Positions 8,815 through 17,817 of a DNA stretch of 64,000 nucleotides are shown in pieces. Made by a program: the position numbers and the translations under genes. The stretch covers positions 54,790 to 118,789 of the forward strand of contig NZ_JAGKJI010000020.1 of assembly GCF_020329485.1 (NCBI RefSeq). The letters run 5' to 3'. This DNA comes from Bradyrhizobium cenepequi. Its GTDB lineage: Bacteria > Pseudomonadota > Alphaproteobacteria > Rhizobiales > Xanthobacteraceae. A model generated the notes under the pieces. It was given only the letters and a program-made list of their open reading frames with translations. It searched no databases and was not told where the DNA came from. Each line of letters starts with the position of its first letter. The first letter of the stretch is position 1.

Positions 8815-8983
8815 GACGGGATGTGGCTCTCGATCGCAGCGGCTTCACTCGATCGGCGGACCGCCGCGCGTAGCCGGTCTTTTGCCACGATCGGGCGTGA
8901 CTATATGACAGGGGATGATGAAGGTTGTTGTTGCCTGACCGGGCAATGGCGATCATGATGACCGGGGGCCACAGAGGACGCGA

Positions 8984-11383
8984 ATGCCTACTTTTTCCCA
9001 AAGCCTTGAACAATCCCTGCATCGTGCATTGGCGATTGCAAACGAGCGTCATCATCAATACGCGACGCTCGAACACCTTCTGCTGTCGCTGATCGATGAC
9101 TCGGACGCGGCGGCGGTGATGCGGGCCTGCAGCGTCGATCTCGACAAGCTCAGGACCAGTCTCGTCAACTATCTCGAGACCGAATTCGAAAACCTGGTGA
9201 CTGACGGCGCTGATGACGCGAAGCCGACCGCCGGCTTCCAGCGCGTGATCCAGCGTGCGGTGATCCATGTGCAGTCCTCGGGTCGCGAAGAAGTGACCGG
9301 CGCCAATGTCCTGATCGCGATCTTCGCCGAGCGCGAGAGCCATGCCGCCTATTTCCTGCAAGAGCAGGACATGACGCGCTACGACGCCGTCAACTACATC
9401 AGCCACGGCATCGCCAAGCGGCCGGGTGTCTCCGAGGCGCGGCCCGTGCGCGGCGTCGACGAGGAGACCGAGGCCAAGGGCAACGAGGATGCCAAGAAGA
9501 AGGGCGAGGCGCTCGAGACCTATTGCGTCAACCTCAACAAGAAGGCGCGTGACGGCAAGATCGATCCGGTGATCGGGCGCAACGCCGAGATCAACCGCGC
9601 GATCCAGGTGCTCTGCCGCCGGCAGAAGAACAATCCGCTGTTCGTCGGCGAAGCCGGCGTCGGCAAGACCGCGATCGCGGAGGGATTGGCTAAGCGCATC
9701 GTCGACAGCGAAGTGCCGGAAGTGCTGTCCGCAGCCACCGTGTTCTCGCTGGACATGGGAACGCTGCTCGCGGGCACGCGCTATCGCGGCGATTTCGAGG
9801 AGCGCCTGAAACAGGTGCTGAAGGAACTCGAGGCGCACCCGAACGCGATCCTGTTCATCGACGAGATCCATACCGTGATCGGCGCCGGCGCCACGTCGGG
9901 CGGAGCGATGGATGCATCCAACCTGCTCAAGCCGGCGCTGGCATCGGGTACCATCCGCTGCATGGGCTCGACGACCTACAAGGAATACCGCCAGCATTTC
10001 GAGAAGGACCGCGCCTTGGTGCGCCGGTTCCAGAAGATCGACGTCAACGAGCCGACGGTGGAAGACGCGATTGCGATCCTCAAAGGCCTCAAGCCCTATT
10101 TCGAGGATTACCATCGCCTGAAATACACCAATGAGGCGATCGAGGCGGCGGTGCAGCTTTCGTCGCGCTACATCCATGACCGGAAATTGCCCGACAAGGC
10201 GATCGATGTGATCGACGAGTCCGGTGCGGCGCAGATGCTGGTCGCCGAGAACAAGCGCAAGAAGACGATCGGCATCAAGGAGATCGAAACCACGATCGCC
10301 ACCATGGCGCGGATTCCGCCGAAGAGCGTGTCGAAGGACGATGCCGAGGTGCTGAAGCATCTTGAGCAGACCCTCAAACGCGTGGTGTTCGGCCAGGACA
10401 AGGCGATCGAGTCGCTGTCGGCCTCGATCAAGCTGGCGCGTGCCGGCTTGCGCGAGCCGGAAAAGCCGATCGGCTCCTACCTGTTCTCCGGCCCGACCGG
10501 CGTCGGCAAGACCGAGGTGGCAAAACAGCTCGCGGCGTCGCTTGGCGTCGAACTGCTGCGCTTCGATATGTCCGAATACATGGAGCGGCACACGGTGTCG
10601 CGCCTGATCGGCGCGCCTCCCGGCTATGTCGGCTTCGATCAGGGCGGCCTGTTGACCGACGGCGTGGACCAGCATCCGCATTGCGTGGTGCTGCTCGACG
10701 AAATCGAGAAGGCGCATCCGGATCTCTACAACGTGCTGCTGCAGATCATGGATCACGGCAGGCTCACTGACCATAACGGCAAGCAGATCAATTTCCGCAA
10801 CGTGATCCTTATCATGACCACGAATGCTGGCGCGGCCGATCTTGCACGGCAGGCCTTCGGTTTCACCCGCAGCAAGCGGGAAGGCGACGACCACGAAGCG
10901 ATCAACCGCCAGTTCGCGCCGGAATTCCGCAACCGGCTCGATGCGATCGTCTCCTTCGCCCATCTCAATGCCGACGTGATCGGCATGGTGGTCGAGAAGT
11001 TCGTGCTTCAGCTGGAGGCGCAGCTCGCCGACCGCGATGTCACCATCGAGCTGTCGGAGCCCGCAAAGGCCTGGCTGATCGAGCATGGCTATGACGAGCA
11101 GATGGGCGCTCGCCCGATGGCGCGGGTGATCCAGGAGCACATCAAGAAGCCGCTGGCGGATGAAGTGCTGTTCGGTCAGCTCAAGGGCGGCGGCCATGTC
11201 CGTGTCGTCCTGGTCAAGGACGAGGCCACGGGCAAAGACAAGATCGGCTTCGAGTTCGTCGAAGGCCCGGTCACGCCGAAGCCGGAGAAGCTCCCCGGCG
11301 CCCGCAAGCGCAAGCCGAAGCCGGGCGGTCCCAACGGCGGCGGCTCCAAGGGGCCGGCGCGCGGACCGCTGGTGAAGGTCTGA
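8984..11383 (+). CDS. clpA: ATP-dependent Clp protease ATP-binding subunit ClpA
   Basis: ClpA is the hexameric AAA+ unfoldase that feeds substrates to ClpP. The 799-residue product has the N-terminal Clp_N repeats (FSQSLEQSLHRALAIA; ATLEHLLLSLIDD) that dock ClpS. It then has two AAA+ modules with Walker A at 222-229 (GEAGVGKT) and 503-510 (GPTGVGKT), Walker B sequences ILFIDEIHT and VVLLDEIEKAH, and a C-terminal D2-small domain. A Lys/Pro/Gly-rich tail of about 35 residues follows. There is no ClpB-type middle coiled coil, which separates it from ClpB. The ATG has GAGGACGCG upstream. It follows clpS and ends at a strong terminator. Confidence 0.97.
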   Translation: MPTFSQSLEQSLHRALAIANERHHQYATLEHLLLSLIDDSDAAAVMRACSVDLDKLRTSLVNYLETEFENLVTDGADDAKPTAGFQRVIQRAVIHVQSSGREEVTGANVLIAIFAERESHAAYFLQEQDMTRYDAVNYISHGIAKRPGVSEARPVRGVDEETEAKGNEDAKKKGEALETYCVNLNKKARDGKIDPVIGRNAEINRAIQVLCRRQKNNPLFVGEAGVGKTAIAEGLAKRIVDSEVPEVLSAATVFSLDMGTLLAGTRYRGDFEERLKQVLKELEAHPNAILFIDEIHTVIGAGATSGGAMDASNLLKPALASGTIRCMGSTTYKEYRQHFEKDRALVRRFQKIDVNEPTVEDAIAILKGLKPYFEDYHRLKYTNEAIEAAVQLSSRYIHDRKLPDKAIDVIDESGAAQMLVAENKRKKTIGIKEIETTIATMARIPPKSVSKDDAEVLKHLEQTLKRVVFGQDKAIESLSASIKLARAGLREPEKPIGSYLFSGPTGVGKTEVAKQLAASLGVELLRFDMSEYMERHTVSRLIGAPPGYVGFDQGGLLTDGVDQHPHCVVLLDEIEKAHPDLYNVLLQIMDHGRLTDHNGKQINFRNVILIMTTNAGAADLARQAFGFTRSKREGDDHEAINRQFAPEFRNRLDAIVSFAHLNADVIGMVVEKFVLQLEAQLADRDVTIELSEPAKAWLIEHGYDEQMGARPMARVIQEHIKKPLADEVLFGQLKGGGHVRVVLVKDEATGKDKIGFEFVEGPVTPKPEKLPGARKRKPKPGGPNGGGSKGPARGPLVKV

Positions 11384-11403
11384 CGGAGTTCTGAGCGATC
11401 ATG

Positions 11404-11435
11404 AAAAGGCCGGCTGTATAGCCGGCCTTTTGTTT
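11404..11435. terminator. Strong bidirectional terminator after clpA
   Basis: AAAAGGCCGGC and GCCGGCCTTTT pair over 11 bp with the loop TGTATA and an extended T-rich tail. It separates clpA from the convergent GrdB-like gene ending at 11441. Confidence 0.85.
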
Positions 11436-11440
11436 CAAGG

Positions 11441-12376
11441 TTACGCCGTGCTCTCGCGAATGCCCTTCGCGATTTCCTTTTGTGCGTCGAACTCGCGGCG
11501 GAGCCGCGCCAACTCCTCGGCGCTCAGGGCGTCCACATTGCTGTAGTCGCGCTTCCAGGAAGGATCGGCGCTCCAGCGCAACGGCGACTGCACCGTCGTC
11601 TGCGGTCCCGGCGCTGACTCCAGCACGCGTAGCGCAAGCTCCAGCGTGAATGCCTGCGAAGCGACGTCGTGCGGCTTGCCGGCGGAATTGCCGAGCGGGA
11701 AATCGCTGAACAGGAATCGCGGCACGGCGGCGTGCTCGACGATATCCTTGGCGCAGCCCATCACGACGGTTGAAATGCCGCCAGCCTCGAGATGTCGCGC
11801 GACGAGGCTGACGGTCTGGTGGCACACCGGGCAGTTCGGCACCAGCACTGCGGCGTCGATGCCATCGGCGCGGCAGCGCGCCAGGATGTCCGGGGCATCG
11901 GTTTCAATGGTGACACGGTGGCTGCGGTTGGTGGGCGCGCCGAAGAAGCGCGGCGCAATCTCGCCGATCCGTCCCTCCTGCGCTAGCCGCCGCAATTGCG
12001 GCAACGGGAACCAGGTGCCGCTGTCCTCCGCCGAAGTGTGCACGCGGTCATAGGCGATATGGGAGATGCGCAGATCGTGCTGCTTCGATGTGTCGCCGTC
12101 GTAGACCTGATAAAATTTCGCGCCGCCGTTATATTTCGCACCCGGTCCCTGATCGCCCTTGGCGGGATCGAACGGCGCCGCCGTGGTGATGATGGTAACG
12201 CGGGATTCGGCGAGCGGCTTGCGCAGCGGCTGGAACGGCGCGCCGGTGTAATGCGCCCAGCGGTAGGGCGTGGTGTAGCCGATCGCAGCATAGTAGTCGC
12301 GGGTGCGTTTCATATAGCCGATCGGCGCATCGTCGTCGGGTGCGAAGCCGAGCTCCTGGTCCGATGGTGCTGTCAT
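11441..12376 (-). CDS. Glycine/sarcosine/betaine reductase component B-like protein (cysteine form)
   Basis: This 311-residue protein resembles the GrdB/selenoprotein B family of substrate-binding reductase components. Recognisable parts are YMKRTRDYYAAIGYTTPYRWAH at the N-terminus, ESRVTIITTAAPFD, a DLRISHIAYDR segment, and LVPNCPVCHQT with Cys182 and Cys185. Family selenoproteins carry selenocysteine; this one has only cysteines and no in-frame UGA. True glycine reductase needs GrdA and GrdC and occurs in anaerobes. None are nearby, and the host appears aerobic, so the substrate and reaction are unknown. It probably does redox chemistry through the CxxC pair. It runs toward clpA, and the HAD gene lies 18 bases upstream on the same strand, so the two may be co-transcribed. 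Confidence 0.7.
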   Translation of the reverse strand: MTAPSDQELGFAPDDDAPIGYMKRTRDYYAAIGYTTPYRWAHYTGAPFQPLRKPLAESRVTIITTAAPFDPAKGDQGPGAKYNGGAKFYQVYDGDTSKQHDLRISHIAYDRVHTSAEDSGTWFPLPQLRRLAQEGRIGEIAPRFFGAPTNRSHRVTIETDAPDILARCRADGIDAAVLVPNCPVCHQTVSLVARHLEAGGISTVVMGCAKDIVEHAAVPRFLFSDFPLGNSAGKPHDVASQAFTLELALRVLESAPGPQTTVQSPLRWSADPSWKRDYSNVDALSAEELARLRREFDAQKEIAKGIRESTA

Positions 12377-12394
12377 CTCGTGTGCTCCGAGTGA

Positions 12395-13042
12395 TCAAGC
12401 TGGAAGCGATAGGCAATGGTCGAGCAGATTCGGATGGGTTGCGCAGATATGATGTGCGCCGGCGCCCTTCAACTCCGCTTCACTGCCATAGCCATAGAGG
12501 ACACCGATGGCCGTCATGCCGTTGCTCCGTGCGCCGACGATATCGTAGCTGCGGTCGCCGATCATGATCGCCTGGGTGGGATCCACCTTCGCCATTTCGA
12601 GCGCATGTCGCAGCAGATCGGTCTTGTCGGTGCGCGTGCCGTCGAGTTCCGAGCCGAACACCTGTTCGAAATAGGGACGCAGGCCGAAATGATCGATGAT
12701 CCGCTCGGCATACACCGCGGCCTTGCTGGTGGCGACGAACATGCGCGGATGCGAGGCGGCAAGCGTGGACAGCGTCTCCTTGATGCCGTGATAGGTTTCG
12801 TTCTCGAACAGGCCGATATCGGCGAACCGCTCTCGGTAAAGCTTCAGAGCGCGATCTGCGAGCTCATCGCTGCTGAGGAGCTTCTTCAGACTCGCATGCA
12901 GGGGAGGGCCGATGCACCAGGTCAATTCGTCCTCGCTTGGGACAGCCTGGCCCAATCGCTCGAGGGCATACTGGATCGAACGGGTGATCCCGGGCTTTGG
13001 ATTGGTCAGCGTGCCGTCGAGATCAAAATAGATCGTGCGCAT
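12395..13042 (-). CDS. HAD-superfamily hydrolase, phosphoglycolate-phosphatase-like
   Basis: The 215-residue protein begins with the HAD motif I FDLDGTLTNP (nucleophile Asp7, acid Asp9) followed by GITRSIQYALERLG, typical of the Gph/PGMB subfamily with an alpha-helical cap. Motif II is the TSK in FVATSKAAVYAERI. Motif III/IV is the GDRSYDIVGARSNGM loop. It dephosphorylates small phosphate esters. Phosphoglycolate is the commonest annotation, but the substrate is not proven by sequence. It is 18 bases upstream of the GrdB-like gene on the same strand and divergent from the transglycosylase. Confidence 0.88.
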   Translation of the reverse strand: MRTIYFDLDGTLTNPKPGITRSIQYALERLGQAVPSEDELTWCIGPPLHASLKKLLSSDELADRALKLYRERFADIGLFENETYHGIKETLSTLAASHPRMFVATSKAAVYAERIIDHFGLRPYFEQVFGSELDGTRTDKTDLLRHALEMAKVDPTQAIMIGDRSYDIVGARSNGMTAIGVLYGYGSEAELKGAGAHHICATHPNLLDHCLSLPA

Positions 13043-13125
13043 TTTGGCCCTGGCGCGTTGATAATACCCAAGTTGCTAGTTGTCGTGCGGCCCAAGTCAA
13101 GGATTGATTTATCTGACCTAGGATA

Positions 13126-14085
13126 ATGCCGATAGTCCCACGTTTCAGCGCTGCTCTCGCGATCCTGCTGTGGCTGGCGCCGGCGGCAGCTGAAGAACCT
13201 GTCAGCCGCATCGTGCACCCGAGCGTCGAGGAACTCGCGCGTCCCCCGGAAAAGCTGCCTGAGACGGCGCGCGAAGGCGAGGCGCGGGAAGCGATGTGCC
13301 TGATGATTGAATCCGCTGCACGAGCGAACGATCTGCCACTCGAATTCTTTGCTCGCGTGATCTGGCAGGAGAGCCGGTTTCAGCCCGATGCGGTCGGGCC
13401 GGTGACGCGGAACGGCCAGCGCGCGCAGGGCATCGCGCAGTTCATGCCGGGAACGGCGAACGATCGCGGCCTGCTCGATCCCTTCAGTCCCGTGCAGGCG
13501 CTGCCGAAGTCGGCCGAATTCCTCAGCGAGCTGCACAACCAGTTCGGCAATCTCGGCCTAGCCGCCGCGGCCTACAACGCCGGACCGCGCCGGGTGCAGG
13601 AATGGCTCGCGGGCACCGGTTACATGCCGCAGGAGACGCGCAACTACGTGTACGCGATCACGGGCTCCAGCGTTGACGAATGGGCGGCAGCCGGCCGTAC
13701 CGGCAAGATGCCAGCGCGTCCGCGAACGTCGAGCTGTCGCGAATTGATGGCGCTTCTCAAGCGCGCGCCGAACCCGTTCGTTGCCGGCCTTGAACAGCAC
13801 GTCACGCTCGCAGCCGCAAAGGTCTGGGGCGTTCAGCTTGCCGCCGGCTTCAACCGCGAGAAGGCGCTCGCGATGTATGCGCGCGCGATGAAGAGCCTGA
13901 GCGCCGTGATCGGCGACCACGATCCGAGCCTGTTCGCCGCGCGCCTGCGCACCCGTGGCACGGCCACCTTCTATCAGGCGCGTATCGGCGCCGACACGCG
14001 GCCCGAAGCCGAAAATCTCTGTAGCCGCATCCGCAAGGCCGGCGGCGCCTGCTTCGTGTTACGGAATCCGGGCATGAGCAGATAG
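13126..14085 (+). CDS. Lytic murein transglycosylase (SLT domain) with SPOR-like C-terminus
   Basis: The 319-residue protein cleaves the beta-1,4 glycosidic bond of peptidoglycan in the periplasm. It has a signal peptide (residues 1-22, ending APAAAEE). The SLT/goose-lysozyme-like domain covers about 65-185 with catalytic Glu82 in WQESRF, then GIAQFMPGTA and AAAYNAGPRRVQEWL. A helical middle region follows. The last ~35 residues (FYQARIGADTRPEAENLCSRI then GGACFVLRN) resemble a SPOR fold, which would target it to septal glycan. The gene starts 83 bases from the divergent HAD gene. The ATG has only a weak AGGA upstream. Confidence 0.9.
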   Translation: MPIVPRFSAALAILLWLAPAAAEEPVSRIVHPSVEELARPPEKLPETAREGEAREAMCLMIESAARANDLPLEFFARVIWQESRFQPDAVGPVTRNGQRAQGIAQFMPGTANDRGLLDPFSPVQALPKSAEFLSELHNQFGNLGLAAAAYNAGPRRVQEWLAGTGYMPQETRNYVYAITGSSVDEWAAAGRTGKMPARPRTSSCRELMALLKRAPNPFVAGLEQHVTLAAAKVWGVQLAAGFNREKALAMYARAMKSLSAVIGDHDPSLFAARLRTRGTATFYQARIGADTRPEAENLCSRIRKAGGACFVLRNPGMSR

Positions 14086-14215
14086 TCGTTTTCACCGTCC
14101 CGGCTCAGGGCGGGACGCCGCCGCCACTGCATGACAGCTCTGAGACGCGTTTGCTTGACGTGGCCGGCCTTCATCCGCCCTATGCCGCTCAATTCAAACC
14201 TTTCACCGGTCCCAC

Positions 14216-14959
14216 GTGGCGCTTCCTCCGCTCGATTCCTCGCAATGGCATAGCTCGCTCCGCGCCTTCCTCTGGGGTGTGCGGTCGGTCGGCTCGACCA
14301 TCCTGGCCCTGGTGCTGTTCGCGACCTATCTAGGCATTGGGGCGCTGGCGCATGACACGGGATTCTCGCTGGCCTGGACGTTGGCGAGCACAGTGTTCGT
14401 CTGGGCTGGACCGGCGCAGATCATCCTGGTGTCGACGCTCGGTTCGGGCGCCACCATCTTGCAATCCGCGATCGCGGTGACCGTCAGCGCCATCCGCCTG
14501 TTTCCGATGGTGGTGTCCGTCCTGCCGATGATGCGCACGCCAAAGACGAAACGGCGGCACCTGATCCTGGTGGCGCATCTCACCGCCGTGACGCTGTGGG
14601 TCGAATGCCATCGCTTTCTGCCGCAGGTGCCGCGGGAGCGCCGCATCGCCTTCATTCAAGGGCTCGGTTGCGGGCTGGTCTTTCTCTCTGTGGTGGCCAA
14701 CACGATCGGCTACCTGCTCGCAGCCAATCTCTCGCCGCTTTTCGCCGCGGCGATCCTGATGCTGACGCCGCTGGCGTTCCTGTTCTCGACCGCGCGCAAT
14801 TGCCGGGAGCTCGCCGACGGTATCGCACTCGCGCTCGGGCTGGCGCTGTATCCGGTGGCGACGCTGCTCAACAGCGGCCTCGATATCCTGGTCAGCGGCG
14901 TCGTCGCAGGCACCATCGCCTATGGTGTGCACCGGGTACGGGCAAAGGTGATCGCATGA
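14216..14959 (+). CDS. azlC: AzlC-family branched-chain amino-acid exporter, large subunit
   Basis: The 247-residue integral membrane protein has seven or so hydrophobic segments and the family signature around FVWAGPAQIILVSTLGSGA. The later FPMVVSVLPMM segment also fits AzlC. Together with AzlD it exports branched-chain amino acids or analogues across the inner membrane. I chose the GTG at 14216 because no in-frame ATG lies nearby and the N-terminus fits. Its ribosome site is weak, so the exact start is uncertain. The stop overlaps the azlD start by 4 bases (ATGA), indicating translational coupling. Confidence 0.88.
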   Translation: MALPPLDSSQWHSSLRAFLWGVRSVGSTILALVLFATYLGIGALAHDTGFSLAWTLASTVFVWAGPAQIILVSTLGSGATILQSAIAVTVSAIRLFPMVVSVLPMMRTPKTKRRHLILVAHLTAVTLWVECHRFLPQVPRERRIAFIQGLGCGLVFLSVVANTIGYLLAANLSPLFAAAILMLTPLAFLFSTARNCRELADGIALALGLALYPVATLLNSGLDILVSGVVAGTIAYGVHRVRAKVIA

Positions 14960-15300
14960 GCACCTTCATCGGCGACTGGCATGCGCTCGTGGTCCTGTTC
15001 GTGGCCGGTGTCATCCCGAACCAGATCTGGCGCATGCTGGGCCTATGGTTCGGCGGCGGGCTCGACGAGGGCTCGGAGCTGCTGGTGTGGGTGAGGGCAC
15101 TCGCGACTGCGATTTTGGCTGGCGTCATTGCGCAGATCGTGGTGCAGCCGCCCGGCGCGCTGGCAAGTGTTCCAGCCGTGTTGCGCTACGGGGCTGTGGC
15201 CGCAGGCTTCGCCGCGTTCATGCTGTCGCGGAAATCGATCTTCGCGGGCGTCGCCATCGGCGAAGTGATCCTGGTCGGCGGACAATGGTGGCTCGGCTGA
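14956..15300 (+). CDS. azlD: AzlD-family small subunit of branched-chain amino-acid exporter
   Basis: This 114-residue protein has four hydrophobic helices. Features typical of AzlD are VAGVIPNQIWRMLG near residue 20 and WVRALATAILAGVIAQI at about 45-60. It is the obligatory small partner of AzlC. Its ATG overlaps the azlC stop codon, so the pair is translated together. Confidence 0.88.
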   Translation: MSTFIGDWHALVVLFVAGVIPNQIWRMLGLWFGGGLDEGSELLVWVRALATAILAGVIAQIVVQPPGALASVPAVLRYGAVAAGFAAFMLSRKSIFAGVAIGEVILVGGQWWLG

Positions 15301-15360
15301 TTGCAGCAGCCGCGCAATGCGTTACTGTTGCGTTGAGCAAAGCTATTCCTGGATTGAGAC

Positions 15361-15852
15361 ATGGTTCGAGAAGGTGAGATACGCCCGGGCGAAGTCGCCA
15401 TCGAGATGCCACCGGCGCGCGATGCCGGCCTCATCTTCATCGGCCGCATCCGCACGCCCTGGACCTCGCGGCTGATGACGCCGCGGCAGGGACGCCATGA
15501 CGGTCCTGTCTGTCGCCTCGAGATTTTCGAGCCATGGGTGCGCGCCATCAAGGGCGTCGATTTCTACGGGAATCTCGAGGTGCTCTACTGGCTGCACCAG
15601 TCGCGCCGCGACCTCGTGCTGCAGAGCCCGAAGAGCAACGGAAAGACCCGCGGCGCCTTCTCGCTGCGCTCCCCGGTGCGGCCGAACCCGATCGCGACCT
15701 CGATCGTGAAGCTGGTCGGCGTCGAGGGCAACGTCATCCTGGTGCGCGGACTGGACTGCCTCGACGGGACGCCGCTGCTCGACGTCAAACCCGATCGCTG
15801 CGAGTTCACACCGCTGGCGCCGCCGCAGCCCGGCGATTTCGAGACGGAGTGA
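15361..15852 (+). CDS. trmO: tRNA (N6-threonylcarbamoyladenosine-37-N6)-methyltransferase TrmO
   Basis: The 163-residue protein belongs to the TsaA/TrmO family, which methylates t6A37 to m6t6A37 in some tRNAs using S-adenosylmethionine. Signatures are FIGRIRTPW near residue 24, an ILE-type barrel strand with IKGVDFYGNLEVLYWLHQSRR, FSLRSPVRPNPIATSIV, and LDCLDGTPLLDVKP. Both the beta-barrel layout and the RSPxRPNPI motif are diagnostic. It lies 60 bases after azlD, possibly in the same transcript but functionally unrelated. Confidence 0.9.
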   Translation: MVREGEIRPGEVAIEMPPARDAGLIFIGRIRTPWTSRLMTPRQGRHDGPVCRLEIFEPWVRAIKGVDFYGNLEVLYWLHQSRRDLVLQSPKSNGKTRGAFSLRSPVRPNPIATSIVKLVGVEGNVILVRGLDCLDGTPLLDVKPDRCEFTPLAPPQPGDFETE

Positions 15853-15856
15853 TTTT

Positions 15857-15989
15857 TCTCCCTGTCATTTCGGGGCGTCCGAAGGACGAGCCCGAAATCC
15901 ATTTCGCCATCGCTCATGCGGCCCGATGGATTCTCTGATGTGCAATTGCACATCATAGCTCGCGCTACGCGCGCCTCGGGATGACAGAA
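15857..15989. repeat. Dispersed palindromic repeat (GTCATT-CGGGGC family)
   Basis: This gap begins with GTCATTTCGGGGCG and ends with an imperfect complement, GCCTCGGGATGACAG. The centre holds a perfect 18-bp palindrome, GATGTGCAATTGCACATC (15937-15954). The same outer design, with GAGCCCG-AAATCCAT inside, recurs at 37431-37545. It separates trmO from the convergent HIT gene. Confidence 0.75.
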
Positions 15990-15993
15990 GCCG

Positions 15994-16416
15994 TTACCCC
16001 AGCGCTGCGATCAGCTTGGCCGCATGGTCCTCCAGCACCTTCACATCCTCCTTGCGGCTCGCCGGCGGCAACAGCGCGACGCCGTCATGGCGTGGCATCA
16101 CATGCATGTGGAGGTGAAAGACGACCTGGCCGCCGGCCGGTTCGTTGAATTGCTGCACGGTGATGCCATCCGCCTGGAACGCCTTCATCGCCGCGGCCGC
16201 GATCTTGTGGGCAGCGCGCGCGACATGGGCGTAGTCATCGGGCGAGACATCGAGGATGTTGCGGGCGGGGGCCTTCGGGATCACCAGCGTATGGCCGGAC
16301 GAGCGCGGCATGATGTCAAGGAAGGCCAGCACGTGCTCATTTTCGTAGACCTTGTAGCAAGGGAATTCGCCGCGCAGGATCTTTGCGAAGGGGTTTTGGG
16401 GGTCGTAGGCGGGCAT
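15994..16416 (-). CDS. HIT-family nucleotide hydrolase/transferase
   Basis: The 140-residue protein is a HINT-type histidine-triad protein: it has FLDIMPRSSGHTLVIPK in the N-terminal half and the catalytic triad HLHMHV with His101, 103 and 105. The enzyme family hydrolyses nucleoside phosphoramidates or dinucleotides (for example AMP-lysine). GAGGAACCGCC precedes the ATG at suitable spacing. The FemAB-like gene lies 47 bases upstream on the same strand. Confidence 0.92.
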   Translation of the reverse strand: MPAYDPQNPFAKILRGEFPCYKVYENEHVLAFLDIMPRSSGHTLVIPKAPARNILDVSPDDYAHVARAAHKIAAAAMKAFQADGITVQQFNEPAGGQVVFHLHMHVMPRHDGVALLPPASRKEDVKVLEDHAAKLIAALG

Positions 16417-16463
16417 GGCGGTTCCTCACATCAGTCTAAAGTTCTGGGGTCGTAGCAGAAAGC

Positions 16464-17711
16464 TCAGGCCTCGTCGCCGCCCTTGCGGAACGGGCCGGCC
16501 TCGGTGAGCTCGCGCCCGACCTCGGCGACGTAGGTGCGCTCGCGCTTGAGGTAATCGGCGATCGCCCGACGCAGGCCTGGGTCGGCGATGTAGTGGGCGG
16601 AATAGGTCGTCTGCGGCAGATATCCACGCGCGAGCTTGTGCTCGCCCTGGGCGCCCGCCTCGACCACCTTCAATCCGCTCTGGATGGCGAAATCGATCGC
16701 CTGGTAATAGCAGACCTCGAAATGCAGGAACGGATGGTGCTCGATCGCGCCCCAGTTGCGGCCGAACAGCGTGTCAGAACCGATGAAGTTGATCGCCCCT
16801 GCGATCCAGCGGCCTTGACGCTTCGCCATGACCAGCAGCACATCCTTTGCCATGCTCTCGCCGATCAGCGAGAAGAATTTCCGGTTCAGATACGGCCGCC
16901 CCCATTTGCGCGAGCCGGTCTCCATGTAGAAGTCGAAGAACGCGTCCCACGCATCCTCGGTGATCTCGTCGCCAGTCAGCCAGTGGATCGTGACATCGGC
17001 CGCAAGCGCTTCGCGCCGCTCTCGCTTGATCGCCTTGCGGTGGCGTGAGTTCAGCGTGGCGAGGAAATCGTCGAAGATCTTGAAGCCGGCATTGTGCCAG
17101 TGGAACTGCTGGTCGGTTCGCTGCAGAAAACCATGTCCGCCGAGAAACTTCGCCTCGGCCTCGCTTGCAAAGGTCACGTGCACCGAAGAGGCCTCGCTAG
17201 CATCGCACAGCGCCATCAGGCCATGGGCAAGTGCCGACCTGATCTGCTCACGGTGGATGCCGTTGCGAAGCAAGAGTCGCGGCCCGGTGGCGGGCGTGAA
17301 GGGCACCGATACCTGGAGCTTCGGATAATACCGGCCGCCGGCGCGCTCATAGGCGTCCGCCCAGCCGCGATCGAAGACGTATTCGCCCTGCGAGTGGGAC
17401 TTGAGGTAGCAGGGGACGATCCCGACGATCTCGCCGTCCAGCTTGGCCAGAAGATGCCGCGGCCCCCAGCCGGTCCGTGCGACGGCCGAACCGGAAGCCT
17501 CCAAGGCTGCAAAAAATGCGTGCGAAACGAGGGGGTTATAGGAAGGCTTTGCGTGGATGCACGCAGCACCTCCGGAACTGGATGAGGCCAGCGTGTCGAG
17601 TTCGTCGAGCGAGTCCGTCTCGGGCGCCGGATTGGCGCAAGCGTCCCAGTCGGCAGCCTTGATATCGCTGACGGACGGAACAGCTTCGAGGGTGATTTCA
17701 GATGAGGCCAT
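16464..17711 (-). CDS. FemAB-like/GNAT acyltransferase (peptidogalycan biosynthesis family, DUF482)
   Basis: The ~415-residue protein belongs to the PF04339-type family, which has a double GNAT fold and is widespread in alphaproteobacteria. Features are SYNPLVSHAFFAALEASG near the start, the pair PCYLKSHSQGEYVFD and GGRYYPKLQVSVPFTP, the LNSRHRKAIKRERREA core helix, and the closing KVVEAGAQGEHKLARGYLP. By family it transfers an acyl or aminoacyl group to a cell-envelope acceptor, but the substrate is unknown. I set the start at the ATG at 17711 because the conserved region begins there; an in-frame start at 17816 adds atypical residues and would overlap the neighbouring gene. Its upstream neighbours are the GDPD and RidA genes. 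Confidence 0.8.
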   Translation of the reverse strand: MASSEITLEAVPSVSDIKAADWDACANPAPETDSLDELDTLASSSSGGAACIHAKPSYNPLVSHAFFAALEASGSAVARTGWGPRHLLAKLDGEIVGIVPCYLKSHSQGEYVFDRGWADAYERAGGRYYPKLQVSVPFTPATGPRLLLRNGIHREQIRSALAHGLMALCDASEASSVHVTFASEAEAKFLGGHGFLQRTDQQFHWHNAGFKIFDDFLATLNSRHRKAIKRERREALAADVTIHWLTGDEITEDAWDAFFDFYMETGSRKWGRPYLNRKFFSLIGESMAKDVLLVMAKRQGRWIAGAINFIGSDTLFGRNWGAIEHHPFLHFEVCYYQAIDFAIQSGLKVVEAGAQGEHKLARGYLPQTTYSAHYIADPGLRRAIADYLKRERTYVAEVGRELTEAGPFRKGGDEA

Positions 17712-17817
17712 TGAGAATTTGAACCGGTCCCCAGTGCGAGCGGCCATCGCCCATGGTGACCTGCGCCCTCTAAAGATCGTGCATCGCAATGCCGACTTCA
17801 AGGCCGCCAGCCACATC

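Noticed and set aside
8591..11197. Very long open frame antisense to clpA
   Set aside because: It mirrors the GC-rich codon bias of clpA, is His/Leu/Arg/Ala-heavy, and has no domain signature.
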